A stretch of DNA of 64,000 nt from Planctomycetota bacterium (GCA_018242625.1 JAFEBO010000003.1:372001-436000), one strand, 5' to 3'; shown: positions 16,109 through 24,890, numbered from the stretch's first letter. Numbers and translations: made by a program. The notes: generated by a model from the letters alone, not told the origin.

Positions 16109-17869
16109 TCACAGATTGACGAACGGCATGTCCGTCTGGGTGCGGACCTGCGACAACGGCAACGAAACCTCGGTCGCAAACGACCGCAGCGCCGGGTTGG
16201 CGGCCATCTCGGCACGCACGTTGCCCGCATTAAACAGCCTGCCGCGCGGCGGAGCAACCGTCAGACCGGCCGCGACCTGGCCGGGCGTCGTGCTGACGAT
16301 GACGGTTTCGGGGTCACGCAGCTCGAGCGGCTCCTGCATCCATTCGGAAATCAGGTCCAGCGCGATCTGCCCTTCGGCCTTGCAGAACTCCACGACAGGG
16401 ATGGCCTGCTCAAAGGCCTGCAGCTTGTTCTGCCAGTTCTCGAACGTGCCGGCCTTCTCCGCCCACGTCGCGCCCGGCAGCAGCACATCGCACTGCTCGA
16501 CCAGACGCGAATTCAGCGTATCGATCAGCAGCACAAACTTGCCTTCAAGGCTCGAAGCCAGATCCTGCGTCGCCCAGTCGCTCGGATAGTTGCCCGTGAC
16601 GATGACGGCGCCGATGTCGCTCCGGCCCGAACCCTTGCCCAGTTCGCGGAGGAAGTCCTCGAACGCGAGAGCCTGCCCGAAGGACTCGAGCACGCGCCGC
16701 ACGCCCCGCGCATTGGGCGCCTTTTCCGCCGAGACCACAAAGGCGTTCTTGTCGCCGGCCTTGGCCCCAACCGGGAAGACCTTGTCCTGTCCCTTGCGGG
16801 GGATCGGCCCGATGCCCAGCACCGCCCCGGGATCCGCCTGTTTCGCCAGCCGCACGAGCGTGTACGCATCCTCGCAGGTGAGCATCGGGCTCACGAGCAG
16901 AGCGAGCTTCTTCCCGTCACGCGTCGCACGCCGGATCCCCTCGACCGCATCTTCATACGCCTTTTCATAATCGCTGTTGATCAGGGTGCCGAACTGACGC
17001 CTCATCGGCGAGCGCAGCCGCTCATCGCTGTGAATGAACTTCCAGCCGTAGCGGACCTCGTCGGTGATCCACCACTTGTTGATCGCCATGTTCTCGCGGG
17101 GCTTGATGCGGTAGACCTTGCCCTCGTTGTGCTCGATGTTGATGTTGTCGCCGCTGGCGGTGATGCCGTCGATCGAGGGCGTGCTCTTGAGGAACCAGAC
17201 GCGCTGGGCGAACAGAAAGTCCTTGTCGAGCAGCGCGCCGACGGGGCAGAGGTCGATGACGTTGCTGGCGAGCTCGTTGTCGAGGGCGACGCCAGGGAAG
17301 ACGTCGATCTCTTCCTTATTGCCGCGCCCCTGCACAGAAAGCTCGGCGGTGCCGGTCACCTCGCGGGTGAAGCGGACGCAGCGGGTGCACATGATGCAGC
17401 GGTCGCTGTACAGGAGCACGTGCGGGCCGACGTCCTTCTTGGGCTGCTTGACCTTCTGCTCTTCGAAGCGGGAGACGCCCCGGCCGTACTCGTAGGAGTA
17501 ATCCTGCAGGAAGCACTCGCCGGCCTGGTCGCAGACCGGGCAGTCGAGCGGATGGTTGATGAGCAGATATTCCATCACCGCCTTCTGGTTGGCGACGGAC
17601 TTGGGGCTGTCGGTATAGACCACGGCGCCGTCGGTGGCGGGCGTCTGGCATGTGGGCTGGAGCTTGCCGCCCATCTGAGCCGCCAGCTGGCCCGTCTTGG
17701 GGTCCGGCGACCAGATCTCGCCCAGGCAGATGCGGCACGAAGCGACGATCGAAAGGCCGTCGTGGTAGCAGTATTGCGGAATGTTGACGCCGTTGGCGTT
17801 GGCCACCTGAAGGATGGTCTGGCCCGGCGTGAACTCGCACTTCTTCCCGTTAATGGTGATCGTCGGCAT
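16109..17869 (-). CDS. nuoG: NADH-quinone oxidoreductase subunit G
   Basis: This is the iron-sulfur subunit of complex I (peripheral arm), passing electrons from the flavin site towards the quinone. The 586-residue protein has a 2Fe-2S ferredoxin domain (CYHDGLSIVASCRICLGE plus a later CQTP), the His/Cys-liganded 4Fe-4S region (HPLDCPVCDQAGECFLQDY), the CIMCTRCVRF plus CPVGAL cluster, and then a molybdopterin-oxidoreductase-like domain (NINIEHNEGKVYRIKPREN; later DVLLPGATWAEKAGTFEN). It is much shorter than the E. coli NuoG (about 900 residues), lacking most of the C-terminal extension. The ATG at 17869 begins MPTITINGKKCEF; upstream frame to 18217 is shadow. No other nuo gene lies in the window. 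Confidence 0.95.
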   Translation of the reverse strand: MPTITINGKKCEFTPGQTILQVANANGVNIPQYCYHDGLSIVASCRICLGEIWSPDPKTGQLAAQMGGKLQPTCQTPATDGAVVYTDSPKSVANQKAVMEYLLINHPLDCPVCDQAGECFLQDYSYEYGRGVSRFEEQKVKQPKKDVGPHVLLYSDRCIMCTRCVRFTREVTGTAELSVQGRGNKEEIDVFPGVALDNELASNVIDLCPVGALLDKDFLFAQRVWFLKSTPSIDGITASGDNINIEHNEGKVYRIKPRENMAINKWWITDEVRYGWKFIHSDERLRSPMRRQFGTLINSDYEKAYEDAVEGIRRATRDGKKLALLVSPMLTCEDAYTLVRLAKQADPGAVLGIGPIPRKGQDKVFPVGAKAGDKNAFVVSAEKAPNARGVRRVLESFGQALAFEDFLRELGKGSGRSDIGAVIVTGNYPSDWATQDLASSLEGKFVLLIDTLNSRLVEQCDVLLPGATWAEKAGTFENWQNKLQAFEQAIPVVEFCKAEGQIALDLISEWMQEPLELRDPETVIVSTTPGQVAAGLTVAPPRGRLFNAGNVRAEMAANPALRSFATEVSLPLSQVRTQTDMPFVNL

Positions 17870-18084
17870 GGTCGCCCGGATGGTAGCGGGCCGGCCCCCT
17901 CTAAAGCCCCCTGCGCCATGGACCTTGCAGGTCCGCACAGGCCGGTCCGGGAACGGCAGAGATTCCCGAGAACTCATTGCCGGCCATTCCGTGTGCGCCG
18001 CGCAAGCGGGCATGCCAAGCGCCGAATCCACGGCATCCGCAGAGGTTTCTCCGCCCCGGTCTTGTTTGGTGGCACCTTTGGGGA

Positions 18085-18110
18085 GACGCCCATCAGGGAA
18101 GGTGGGCGTC
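18085..18110 (+). repeat. Inverted repeat in the leader of a PEP-CTERM gene
   Basis: GACGCCCATC and GGTGGGCGTC face each other over a six-base loop (9 of 10 pairs), 23 bp before the ATG and 11 bp before the AAGGAG ribosome site of the gene at 18133. It could be an mRNA leader hairpin or an operator; there is no T-run, so a terminator is unlikely. Confidence 0.4.
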
Positions 18111-18132
18111 GGACCGGCCCAAGGAGAAAGAC

Positions 18133-18975
18133 ATGAACAAGACGTACGCCGCTGCCATGACCGCCGCCTCGATCGCCGCCATGAGCTCCCTGGCCGCCCC
18201 GACGATTTACGCCGCAAAGCCCGCGGGCACCACCTCGACGCTCCACGGGGGTGATCGCGAACTGCAGACGCTCGCGTTCAACGGAACACTCTCCACGATG
18301 ACCGGCGCGGACTTCCTGCGCTGGACCGACGGATCCCTCACAAACAACAGCGGCACCTACAGCTGGAACGCCCTCGTGCCCCGCGACGTCAACGGCGCGA
18401 ATGTCTACACGGGCAACCCCGACCGGTCGGACTCTTCAACTCCGCTGCCCGCCGAAGCCGCCAAGAAAGGTTCGCTGAACGATGTCTTCGGCTCGTTCAA
18501 CGGGTACAAGAACATGTCGTACATCATCGACGGCGAGGACAACGGCGCCTGGTGCATGGACCTCTTGTACGCTCCCGGCCAGCTCATGAGCGCCGATGCG
18601 AGCAGTTCCACCGTCGAACTGTCAGTCTTGGAGCGCGGCGGGAACAGCGATTTTAATGTGTATGGCATTCGGGCCGACGGGTCCCTCACTTCGGCGCTCT
18701 TTGTCTCGCGATCGCAGGGGGGCAAGATCGGCTGGTCGCTGAACACGCTCGAGATCGACGGAGCGCAGGACGTTTACGGTTTCGGCATCTCCCTCGACAG
18801 CACCTGGAAGAACCTCAAGGGCATCCGCATCGAGGCCAAGAACGGTTTTAACGGGCCCGACATCGTCGCGGTCGGCAGCGCGGTACCCGCCGACCGCATC
18901 GTCCCGGCCCCGGGCGCTGCCTGCCTGCTCGGTCTCGGGCTTGTCGCCACCGGTCGCCGCCGTCGCGTGGCTTGA
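18133..18975 (+). CDS. PEP-CTERM-type exported protein
   Basis: A 280-residue protein with AAGGAG 6 nt before its ATG, a signal peptide (MNKTYAAAMTAASIAAMSSLAAP..AA), a beta-rich mature domain and a C-terminal anchor: VPAPGAACLLGLGLVATG then RRRR. The V-P-x-P, hydrophobic helix and Arg cluster is the PEP-CTERM sorting signature processed by an exosortase. The mature domain (for example YIIDGEDNGAWCMDLLYAPG and ISLDSTWKNLKGIRIEAKNG) is not one I can name. Expected fate is the cell surface or outer membrane/matrix. Transcribed divergently from nuoG, with 263 bp between the starts. Confidence 0.8.
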   Translation: MNKTYAAAMTAASIAAMSSLAAPTIYAAKPAGTTSTLHGGDRELQTLAFNGTLSTMTGADFLRWTDGSLTNNSGTYSWNALVPRDVNGANVYTGNPDRSDSSTPLPAEAAKKGSLNDVFGSFNGYKNMSYIIDGEDNGAWCMDLLYAPGQLMSADASSSTVELSVLERGGNSDFNVYGIRADGSLTSALFVSRSQGGKIGWSLNTLEIDGAQDVYGFGISLDSTWKNLKGIRIEAKNGFNGPDIVAVGSAVPADRIVPAPGAACLLGLGLVATGRRRRVA

Positions 18976-19027
18976 GGACGACCCCCCCTCCGACCTTCCG
19001 ACCAAAATATTTCCCTTTTACGATTAG

Positions 19028-19091
19028 AGTCCTATCAGCGGCCCTTCATCGTGGATTCAAGATGGAGCCGCTTTTGTTTGGTTATAGGACT
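19028..19091 (+). terminator. Two-tier hairpin downstream of the PEP-CTERM gene
   Basis: AGTCCTAT (19028-19035) pairs with ATAGGACT (19084-19091), and inside it AGCGGC (19037-19042) pairs with GCCGCT (19067-19072), followed by a CTTTTGTTTG run. The inner part alone resembles a rho-independent terminator for the gene ending at 18975; the outer arm adds a nested stem. The outer arms could instead be a folded RNA or an insertion-scar repeat. Confidence 0.5.
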
Positions 19092-19545
19092 TTAACACTA
19101 TGTTTGCGTACGCCTGGCCGTATTCTTCGAAGAAGTACCGCCGAGGCGTGCCGACCTCGAAATCAGCCGTAAACATAATCCAGAAAGCAACTTACAGAGA
19201 TCGGACGCGAATGTTCCCGCCGGGAGAACCTGGGTTTGCGGAAATGCCAACAAAAATACGGACGAGACCAAGAATTTCTGCTTGGCGCGACATCTGAATC
19301 CGCTTAGGATGGTGTGCGAAGGTTGAGATGAGAGAGGCACCGGCCGCGTTTGCGCGGCAAAACGGATTGGAAGAGAGCGGTGACCTCCAGTTTGGCGAGG
19401 AAAAGTTTTTTCGACTTTTCTTCGATCTGAGTGTCTCGTGCACGACGCACGGGAGGTTCAGGATCCGGGAAGGGAGAGATCACGCACAGTGCGTGACGAC
19501 CGGCCAGGTGGGACATTGGTGTTGTGGGGCCCTGTAGGAGGGGAT
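19092..19545 (+). other. Non-coding stretch upstream of the second PEP-CTERM gene
   Basis: About 450 bp without a convincing gene, lower in GC than its surroundings. It contains an A/T hairpin (GAAAAGT at 19400-19406 with ACTTTTC at 19414-19420) and a perfect palindrome annotated separately at 19480. Short open frames (for example 19100-19297) have no ribosome site or protein-like composition. It probably holds the promoter and control region of the gene starting at 19546. Confidence 0.4.
19480..19496. promoter_or_regulatory. Perfect 8+1+8 palindrome, operator candidate
   Basis: TCACGCAC-A-GTGCGTGA is a perfect inverted repeat about 50 bp before the start codon of the PEP-CTERM gene at 19546. 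The length and symmetry suit a dimeric regulator, but a small RNA hairpin in the leader is also possible. No regulator gene is near. Confidence 0.4.
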
Positions 19546-20220
19546 ATGAAGATTTCAGTACTTGCTTCCTTGGCTGGACTTGCTGGCGTTGGCTCGCTGG
19601 CATTTGCCGTCGATACCGTGACCGCGACGTATATCGATACGAATCCCGGCGTGTGGGGCTATGTGTCGCTTGACAGCGGCGCAAACTTCATGGGACCTGT
19701 GAAGGCCGGCCAGTTCAACTGGCAGCGCACCGGCGGCACGTACGCCGGTCTGCAGGGCGCCTTCGCGACGTTCTGCATTGAAGTGCACCAGGACATTTTC
19801 CCGGCTGGCAGCTATACGTACGACGTGAACACCGTCGCCAACGCTCCGCTGCCGATCAATCTGCTTTACGGGACGCCGATGGGCGTGATCAAGGCCGACA
19901 AGATCTCCGAGCTCTACGGCCGCCACTTCGCTGGCCTGTCGAGCAACGACCAGTACGCCGCCTTCCAGCTCGCGATCTGGGACTTCGTCTATGACGGCGG
20001 CGATGGGATCGGCAACGGCGTCTTCCGTGGCAGCGGCTTCGGCGCGGCCATGGGCCTCGCTGATGCGTGGATTGCCAGCGTCGATGGCACCGGCCCCCGC
20101 ATGGCGGGCTTGGGCGCTCTGTCGAGCGATGATTGGCAGGATCAGATCTTCACCCCCACCCCCGGCAGCCTGGCGCTGATCGGCCTGGGTGGTCTGGTTG
20201 CGACGCGTCGCCGTCGCTAA
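19546..20220 (+). CDS. PEP-CTERM-type exported protein, paralogue A
   Basis: A 224-residue protein with AGGAGGGG just before the ATG and a signal peptide (MKISVLASLAGLAGVGSLAFA). The mature domain has GTYAGLQGAFATFCIEVHQD, a middle TVANAPLPI, then SNDQYAAFQLAIWDFVYDGG and a C-terminal anchor PTPGSLALIGLGGLVATRRR. It shares these blocks in the same order with the next gene at 20527, so the two are tandem paralogues. The conserved domain (Thr-Phe-Cys-Ile-Glu and Ala-Phe-Gln-x-x-x-Trp elements) matches the PEP-CTERM proteins of planctomycetes and cyanobacteria whose role is unknown; a surface-matrix function is the usual guess. No catalytic motif is seen. Confidence 0.8.
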   Translation: MKISVLASLAGLAGVGSLAFAVDTVTATYIDTNPGVWGYVSLDSGANFMGPVKAGQFNWQRTGGTYAGLQGAFATFCIEVHQDIFPAGSYTYDVNTVANAPLPINLLYGTPMGVIKADKISELYGRHFAGLSSNDQYAAFQLAIWDFVYDGGDGIGNGVFRGSGFGAAMGLADAWIASVDGTGPRMAGLGALSSDDWQDQIFTPTPGSLALIGLGGLVATRRRR

Positions 20221-20295
20221 TGGAAAAGTCGGGTCGCGATGGCCGATCGGCCAAACCCGTTTAGCGTCGCGATCCGGCCCACGAACACTTTCGTC

Positions 20296-20330
20296 CAACT
20301 CCCCGGTGATGAGCCGGGGAGTTGTGTTTT
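20296..20330 (+). terminator. Rho-independent terminator
   Basis: CAACTCCCCGG (20296-20306) pairs perfectly with CCGGGGAGTTG (20314-20324) over a 7-base loop, followed by TGTTTTT. It closes the transcript of the gene ending at 20220. The rest of the 300-bp gap before 20527 holds no gene; it probably contains the promoter of the next paralogue. Confidence 0.85.
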
Positions 20331-20526
20331 TGGGACCTGAACAGGCGGCGGCACCGCCTTCGTGGAGCCGCTCCACGCCGCACAGCCGGTCCATGCGGCG
20401 CAACTTCCGGCGATTGACGCGACAACCCGCCAATGGGCGGGCGTCGCGTCTGGTCGCAGGGCATGTTTTCTCTAGAGCGTTGACTGACCCCGCCGCACCG
20501 GCGGCCACCCGCTCGAGGAGAGAATC

Positions 20527-21210
20527 ATGAAGAATCGCATCGCCATCGTGATCGCAGCTTCCTTTGTTGCCGGCGGGGCCGCCCTTGGCGCGGAAACCAT
20601 TCGGGCCACCTTCGACAGCGTTTCGCCGGGGGTTGGCTGCCAGTTCTCCACCGATTCGGGCAGTTCCTGGACCGGGACGATCGCGGGCGGGATGAACTGG
20701 ACCCGCGACAACATGAACCCGGGTTCTTACGCCGGCCTTCAGGGCAATTTCACGACGTTCTGTATCGAGGTGACGCAGCACGTCGCGTTCGGCGGGACGT
20801 ACGAGTACTTCCAGAACACGGTCGCCAACGGGCCGTTTCCTGCGGATATCAACTTCAACCTTCCCATGGGCGACACCAAGGCCGCCATGCTTTCCGAGCT
20901 TTTCGGTCGCTACCGGAATTCGCTTGCCAGCAACAGCGACTACGGCGCGTTCCAGATGTCTGTGTGGGAAATCGTTTACGACAACGGGGCGAGCGTGAGC
21001 TCGGGCGTCTTCCAGATCCAGGGGGCCGCGGCCGAGGAAGCCCTCGCCAACACGTGGCTTTCCTCTCTGGACGGCTCGGGCCCGATGATGGGCGGGCTCT
21101 TTGCGCTCTCGAGCCGCGAATACCAGGATCAGATTGTTCCGGGACCCGGGAGCCTTGCGCTCGCCGGTGCGGGCGGCCTTCTTGCAATGCGTCGCCGGCG
21201 CGTCGGCTGA
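20527..21210 (+). CDS. PEP-CTERM-type exported protein, paralogue B
   Basis: A 227-residue paralogue of the preceding gene. It has a GAGGAGAG ribosome site, a signal peptide (MKNRIAIVIAASFVAGGAALGA), the block SYAGLQGNFTTFCIEVTQH, then NTVANGPFP, SDYGAFQMSVWEIVYDNG, the conserved end block SREYQDQI, and a C-terminal anchor GPGSLALAGAGGLLAMRRR. Identity to paralogue A is high in the blocks and low between them, so the duplication is old. Each copy is flanked by its own terminator, so they are separate transcripts. Confidence 0.8.
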   Translation: MKNRIAIVIAASFVAGGAALGAETIRATFDSVSPGVGCQFSTDSGSSWTGTIAGGMNWTRDNMNPGSYAGLQGNFTTFCIEVTQHVAFGGTYEYFQNTVANGPFPADINFNLPMGDTKAAMLSELFGRYRNSLASNSDYGAFQMSVWEIVYDNGASVSSGVFQIQGAAAEEALANTWLSSLDGSGPMMGGLFALSSREYQDQIVPGPGSLALAGAGGLLAMRRRRVG

Positions 21211-21243
21211 TTGTCCGCGGAATGCCGCAACGAACAACCTTCC

Positions 21244-21275
21244 AACGCTCCGCGCCTCCGGGCCGGAGCGTTTTT
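21244..21275 (+). terminator. Rho-independent terminator
   Basis: AACGCTCCG pairs with CGGAGCGTT (21264-21272) and is followed by a T-run. It terminates the plus-strand gene ending at 21210 and touches the stop of the convergent TPR gene at 21274. Confidence 0.75.
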
Positions 21276-22284
21276 ACTTTGCCTTGCCCTGGCAGCGGGC
21301 GGCGGCCTCTGTTGCCTTGGCGGCGCGCGGATCGGAGGGGAAGCGGGAGGCGAATTCTTTGTACTGGGTGGCCGCATCCCCGAAGCGGCCGACTTTTTCG
21401 AGCGTTTCTGCCAGGGAGTAGCGGCTGTTTACGGCCGCGGCGTTGATTGTGAGCACCTTGTTGTACATGGCGATCGCATCGTCCAGTTTTCCCAGAGCCC
21501 GTTTGGCTTCGGCGGTCAGGTACCAGGGAGAGGCATCATCGGGTGACGCGACGGCCTGGTACTTTTCGAGGACGACCAGTGCCGCAGCGGGGTCCTTTTT
21601 CTTGTTGAGCAGCGCCGTGGCGTATGCGCGAAAGGCGTAGCCCGTCGTGGCGCCCGGGGCTTTCTCTGCGAGCTGGTACTGCTCCTGGACCAGTTCCCAC
21701 TGCCCCTTGTCGGCGTAGATGTCTGCGAGGAGAGAACGGCCGAACAATTCGCCCTTGCCCTCGGGGATCGCGATGAGGAGTCTGGCCTGCTCTTCCGCCT
21801 TCTTGTAGCTGCCGCCCGCGTAGCCGGGGGCCATGAGATAAAAGCGGCCCAGGCCGACATAAGGCTCGACCAGATTTGGATCCAGCTCGATCGCCTTCTC
21901 ATACTCCGCTCTGCCCTTGGATGCGAGCGACATCTTTTCGAACGTGCCCGCGTCGTTGATGGACTCAAAGCAAAGTGTGCCGAGGGTTGCGTGATACTCC
22001 GCTCTCTCGGGATACGCCTTCGCGAGGGCTTCGACGGCTTCTTTGGCGGTCTTGGCGTTCCCGTTCGAACGATCGAGCAGTGCCCTGGCGTATTTCGCGC
22101 GGGGATCTGCGGGATCGGCAGAGAGCGCGGCGGAAACGGCGGCCTCGATCTCCTGCTTTTCGGAGGTCGCGACCGGGGTCTGGCTCCGCAGGCGGGCGAT
22201 GGTCTGATCCAATGCACCCGTGCCGCCGGCGAGGGAGGCGGCGGTGCAGGCCAGGCAGCACAGAAACAGGAGAAGCGGGCGCAT
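21274..22284 (-). CDS. Exported TPR-repeat protein
   Basis: A 336-residue protein with GGAGGAA 7 nt before the ATG at 22284 and a signal peptide (MRPLLLFLCCLACTAASLAGG). The rest is helical repeats: a half-repeat near 48-80 (ALSADPADPRAKYARALLD), then TPR units around PERAEYHATLGTLC, KAIELDPNLVEPYVGLGRFY, the GGSYKKAEEQARLL unit, DDAIAMYNKVLTINAAAVN and FGDAATQYKEFASRFPSDP. Such proteins act as scaffolds in the periplasm. The frame extends upstream to 22572 but without signal or motif. It is divergent from the aminotransferase at 22407, with 122 bp between starts. Confidence 0.87.
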   Translation of the reverse strand: MRPLLLFLCCLACTAASLAGGTGALDQTIARLRSQTPVATSEKQEIEAAVSAALSADPADPRAKYARALLDRSNGNAKTAKEAVEALAKAYPERAEYHATLGTLCFESINDAGTFEKMSLASKGRAEYEKAIELDPNLVEPYVGLGRFYLMAPGYAGGSYKKAEEQARLLIAIPEGKGELFGRSLLADIYADKGQWELVQEQYQLAEKAPGATTGYAFRAYATALLNKKKDPAAALVVLEKYQAVASPDDASPWYLTAEAKRALGKLDDAIAMYNKVLTINAAAVNSRYSLAETLEKVGRFGDAATQYKEFASRFPSDPRAAKATEAAARCQGKAK

Positions 22285-22406
22285 GGAATGGTTCCTCCGG
22301 CAAAGCCTATCTCGAGTCTCTTGGATTCGGGCGGTCTGATTTTCGCTTGGAGGATGCCGCGGGATTCCTGGCGGCAAATTGGGGGCTTTGGATATGCTGG
22401 GCGCCC

Positions 22407-23762
22407 ATGACGATTCCGCTCGATCGGCGTGCATTCCTTGGAGCGATCGGCCTTCCCGGGGCGGGGGTGCTGCTGGCTCTGGCCGCGAGCCGCAGTCGGG
22501 CGGAGGCGGGGTTTGACGCCGACCGCTTTGAGAGCGCGCTGCGCGAGATGTCGGGCACACCGGGTGAAGCATCGGACCTGGCGTCGGACGAGTCGTTCTG
22601 GGCGCTGGCGCAGCAGGCGTATACGCCGGACCGGAGCATGATCAACCTCAACAACGGGGGCGTGAGCCCCTCCACTCGCGTGGTTCAGGAAGCGATGAAG
22701 CGGCACCTGGATCTCTCCAACACGGCGCCGTCGTACTACATGTGGCGGATACAGGAGCCACAACGGGAAACGGTGCGACAGCGGCTGGCCCGCCACTGGG
22801 GCGTGAGCACCGAAGAGATCGCGCTGACGCGGAACAGCTCGGAGAGCCTTCAGATCTGCCAGCTTGGCTTTGATCTCAAGCCCGGGGACGAGGTGATCAC
22901 CACGACGCAGGATTACCCACGGATGCTCTCCACGTTCCGGCAGAGAGAGCGCCGGGACGGCATCAAACTCAGCCTGATCAAGATCCCGATCCCGTGCGAG
23001 GACGACGCGGAGGTCGTGTCCCGATTCGAGGCGGCCGTCACGCCCCGCACTCGGATGATCCTCATGAGCCACGTGATCAACATCACGGGGCAGATTCTGC
23101 CGGTCCGCAGAGTGGTGGCGATGGCGCGGGCAAAGAACGGCGGAATACCGGTTGTGGTGGACGGGGCGCACGCGCTGGCGCAGTTTCGGTTTCAGATCTC
23201 TGATCTTGAATGCGATTACTACGGCGTGAGTCTGCACAAGTGGCTTGCCGCCCCGCACGGGACCGGGCTTCTCTATGTCCGCAAGGACAAGATCAAGGGG
23301 CTGTGGCCGATGATGGCGGCCAGGAGCGAGCAGGACGAGGACATCCGGAAGTTCGAGGAGATCGGCACACATCCGGCGGCCAACTGGCTGGCGATCGCGG
23401 AGGCGCTCACGTTTCATCAGCTGCTGGGCGACGAGCGCAAGGAGGCGCGGCTCCGCTTTTTGCGCAACTACTGGGCCCGGGCGCTCCTGGACGCAGGGAA
23501 GGACGCCAGGCACCCGGCCAAGCTGCATACGAGCCTGGATCCGCGCTTTTCGTGCGCGATCGGGACGGTTCAGTTTGAGGGACTGGACAGCACGAAACTC
23601 TGCGAAGCACTCTGGGACAGGCACAAGATCCATGTCATCGCGATCAAGCACGAGGAGTTTGAGGGAGTGCGTGTGACACCGAGCCTGTACACGACGCGGG
23701 AGGAACTCGACCGGTTCATCGAGGCGGTTTTGGGCTTCATGCGAAACGGGTTGCCGGGCTGA
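22407..23762 (+). CDS. Exported (Tat-type) class V aminotransferase-fold PLP enzyme
   Basis: A 451-residue protein. A twin-arginine leader (DRRAFLGAIGLPGAGVLLAL) precedes the fold-type I PLP domain. Key residues by position: Asp252 in VVVDGAHALAQ (pairs with the pyridine nitrogen) and Lys278 in GVSLHKWLAAPHGTGLL (Schiff base), matching the isopenicillin-N-epimerase/cysteine-desulfurase-like group. ALTRNSSESLQICQLG supplies the phosphate-binding loop. The substrate is unknown; enzymes of this group epimerise, transaminate or remove sulfur, and the Tat leader implies export with bound cofactor. An in-frame extension to 21975 is antisense shadow. The aldo/keto reductase lies 87 bp downstream on the same strand. 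Confidence 0.87.
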   Translation: MTIPLDRRAFLGAIGLPGAGVLLALAASRSRAEAGFDADRFESALREMSGTPGEASDLASDESFWALAQQAYTPDRSMINLNNGGVSPSTRVVQEAMKRHLDLSNTAPSYYMWRIQEPQRETVRQRLARHWGVSTEEIALTRNSSESLQICQLGFDLKPGDEVITTTQDYPRMLSTFRQRERRDGIKLSLIKIPIPCEDDAEVVSRFEAAVTPRTRMILMSHVINITGQILPVRRVVAMARAKNGGIPVVVDGAHALAQFRFQISDLECDYYGVSLHKWLAAPHGTGLLYVRKDKIKGLWPMMAARSEQDEDIRKFEEIGTHPAANWLAIAEALTFHQLLGDERKEARLRFLRNYWARALLDAGKDARHPAKLHTSLDPRFSCAIGTVQFEGLDSTKLCEALWDRHKIHVIAIKHEEFEGVRVTPSLYTTREELDRFIEAVLGFMRNGLPG

Positions 23763-23849
23763 ATTTCCCGTATCCCGCGCAAGGCGACGGGCATCGAACA
23801 GCGCGGCGGATGATCCTTGGTGGCGGGGCCCCAACCAGGAATACAACAC

Positions 23850-24890
23850 ATGGAATTTCGCACACTCGGCGGCTCAGGCCTCAAGGTCCCTGTCTTCAGT
23901 CTCGGGACTGCCACGTTCGGCGGCACGACCGATCTCTTCAAGGGCTTTGGCACAAGCGACGTGGCCGAAGCCAAACGCATGGTGGATGTCTGTCTCGACG
24001 CCGGGCTCAACATGTTCGACACGGCGGACACGTACTCCCGCGGAGTCTCTGAAGAGATTCTGGGGGCTGCGATCAAGGGCCGGCGTGAGCGTGTGCTGAT
24101 CTCGACCAAGGCGACATTCTCGATGGGCGAAGGGCCCAACGACAAGGGCTCTTCCCGCTTTCACCTGACCGAGGCGCTGCACGGCAGCCTCAGGCGGCTG
24201 GGCGTCGACCACATCGACATCTATCACATGCACGGATTTGATGCCCTGACGCCGGTCGAAGAAACGCTTTCGACGCTCAACGACTTTGTTCGCGCGGGCA
24301 AGGTGCGGTATATCGCCTGCTCGAATTTTTCGGGCTGGCACCTGATGAAATCGCTCGCGGTGTCCGACCGGTATGGCTGGCCGCGCTACGTGGCGCAGCA
24401 GTCGTATTACTCGCTCGTCGGGCGTGATTTTGAGTGGGAACTGATGCCGCTGGGCCTCGATCAGAAGGTCGGCTGCATTGTGTGGAGTCCCCTCGGCTGG
24501 GGCCGCCTCACCGGCAAGATCCGGCGCGGACAGCCCCTGCCGCCCAATACCCGTCTGACTTCGAAGGCGGCGGCGGACGCGGGCCCGCCGGTGCCGGAGG
24601 ACTATCTGCACAGAGTGGTCGATGCGCTCGACGAGATCGCAAAGGAAACACACAAGTCGATCCCGCAGGTGGCGCTCAACTGGCTGTTGCACCGGCCGAC
24701 GGTGAGCAACATTGTGATCGGAGCCCGCAACGAAGAGCAGCTGAAGCACAACCTGGGGGCGCTTGGCTGGAACCTGAACCCGGACCAGATTGCCCGCCTC
24801 GACGCCGCGAGCGCGGTGCAGAAGGTCTACCCCTACTGGCATCAGACTTTCTTTCACGAACGCAATCCGTGGCCGGTGCTCCGCTGGTGA
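23850..24890 (+). CDS. Aldo/keto reductase
   Basis: A 346-residue (beta/alpha)8 NADPH-dependent oxidoreductase. It has the opening MEFRTLGGSGLKVPVFSLG and the catalytic tetrad elements: Asp and Tyr in MFDTADTYSRG, Lys in VLISTKATF and His in IYHMHGFD. IACSNFSGWHL, VAQQSYYSLVGRDFE and the cofactor element NIVIGARNEEQLKHNLGAL follow as in the family (YajO/Gcy-like branch). The substrate is unknown. There is no signal peptide, so the enzyme is cytoplasmic although it may be co-transcribed with the exported aminotransferase. The ATG at 23850 is preferred over 23817 because the domain starts at once. Confidence 0.92.
   Translation: MEFRTLGGSGLKVPVFSLGTATFGGTTDLFKGFGTSDVAEAKRMVDVCLDAGLNMFDTADTYSRGVSEEILGAAIKGRRERVLISTKATFSMGEGPNDKGSSRFHLTEALHGSLRRLGVDHIDIYHMHGFDALTPVEETLSTLNDFVRAGKVRYIACSNFSGWHLMKSLAVSDRYGWPRYVAQQSYYSLVGRDFEWELMPLGLDQKVGCIVWSPLGWGRLTGKIRRGQPLPPNTRLTSKAAADAGPPVPEDYLHRVVDALDEIAKETHKSIPQVALNWLLHRPTVSNIVIGARNEEQLKHNLGALGWNLNPDQIARLDAASAVQKVYPYWHQTFFHERNPWPVLRW

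Noticed and set aside
15845..18136. 763-residue plus-strand open frame opposite nuoG
   Set aside because: Antisense of nuoG codons; no ribosome site, domain or plausible start.
19397..19497. Possible c-di-GMP (GEMM) riboswitch before the 19546 gene, from the CACGCACAG string
   Set aside because: Only that short string fits; the GNRA loop and receptor elements of the GEMM aptamer are absent, and the string is explained by a palindrome.
21516..23849. 777-residue minus-strand frame across the aminotransferase and TPR genes
   Set aside because: Reads as Arg/Ser/Pro shadow and crosses two well-supported genes in other frames.
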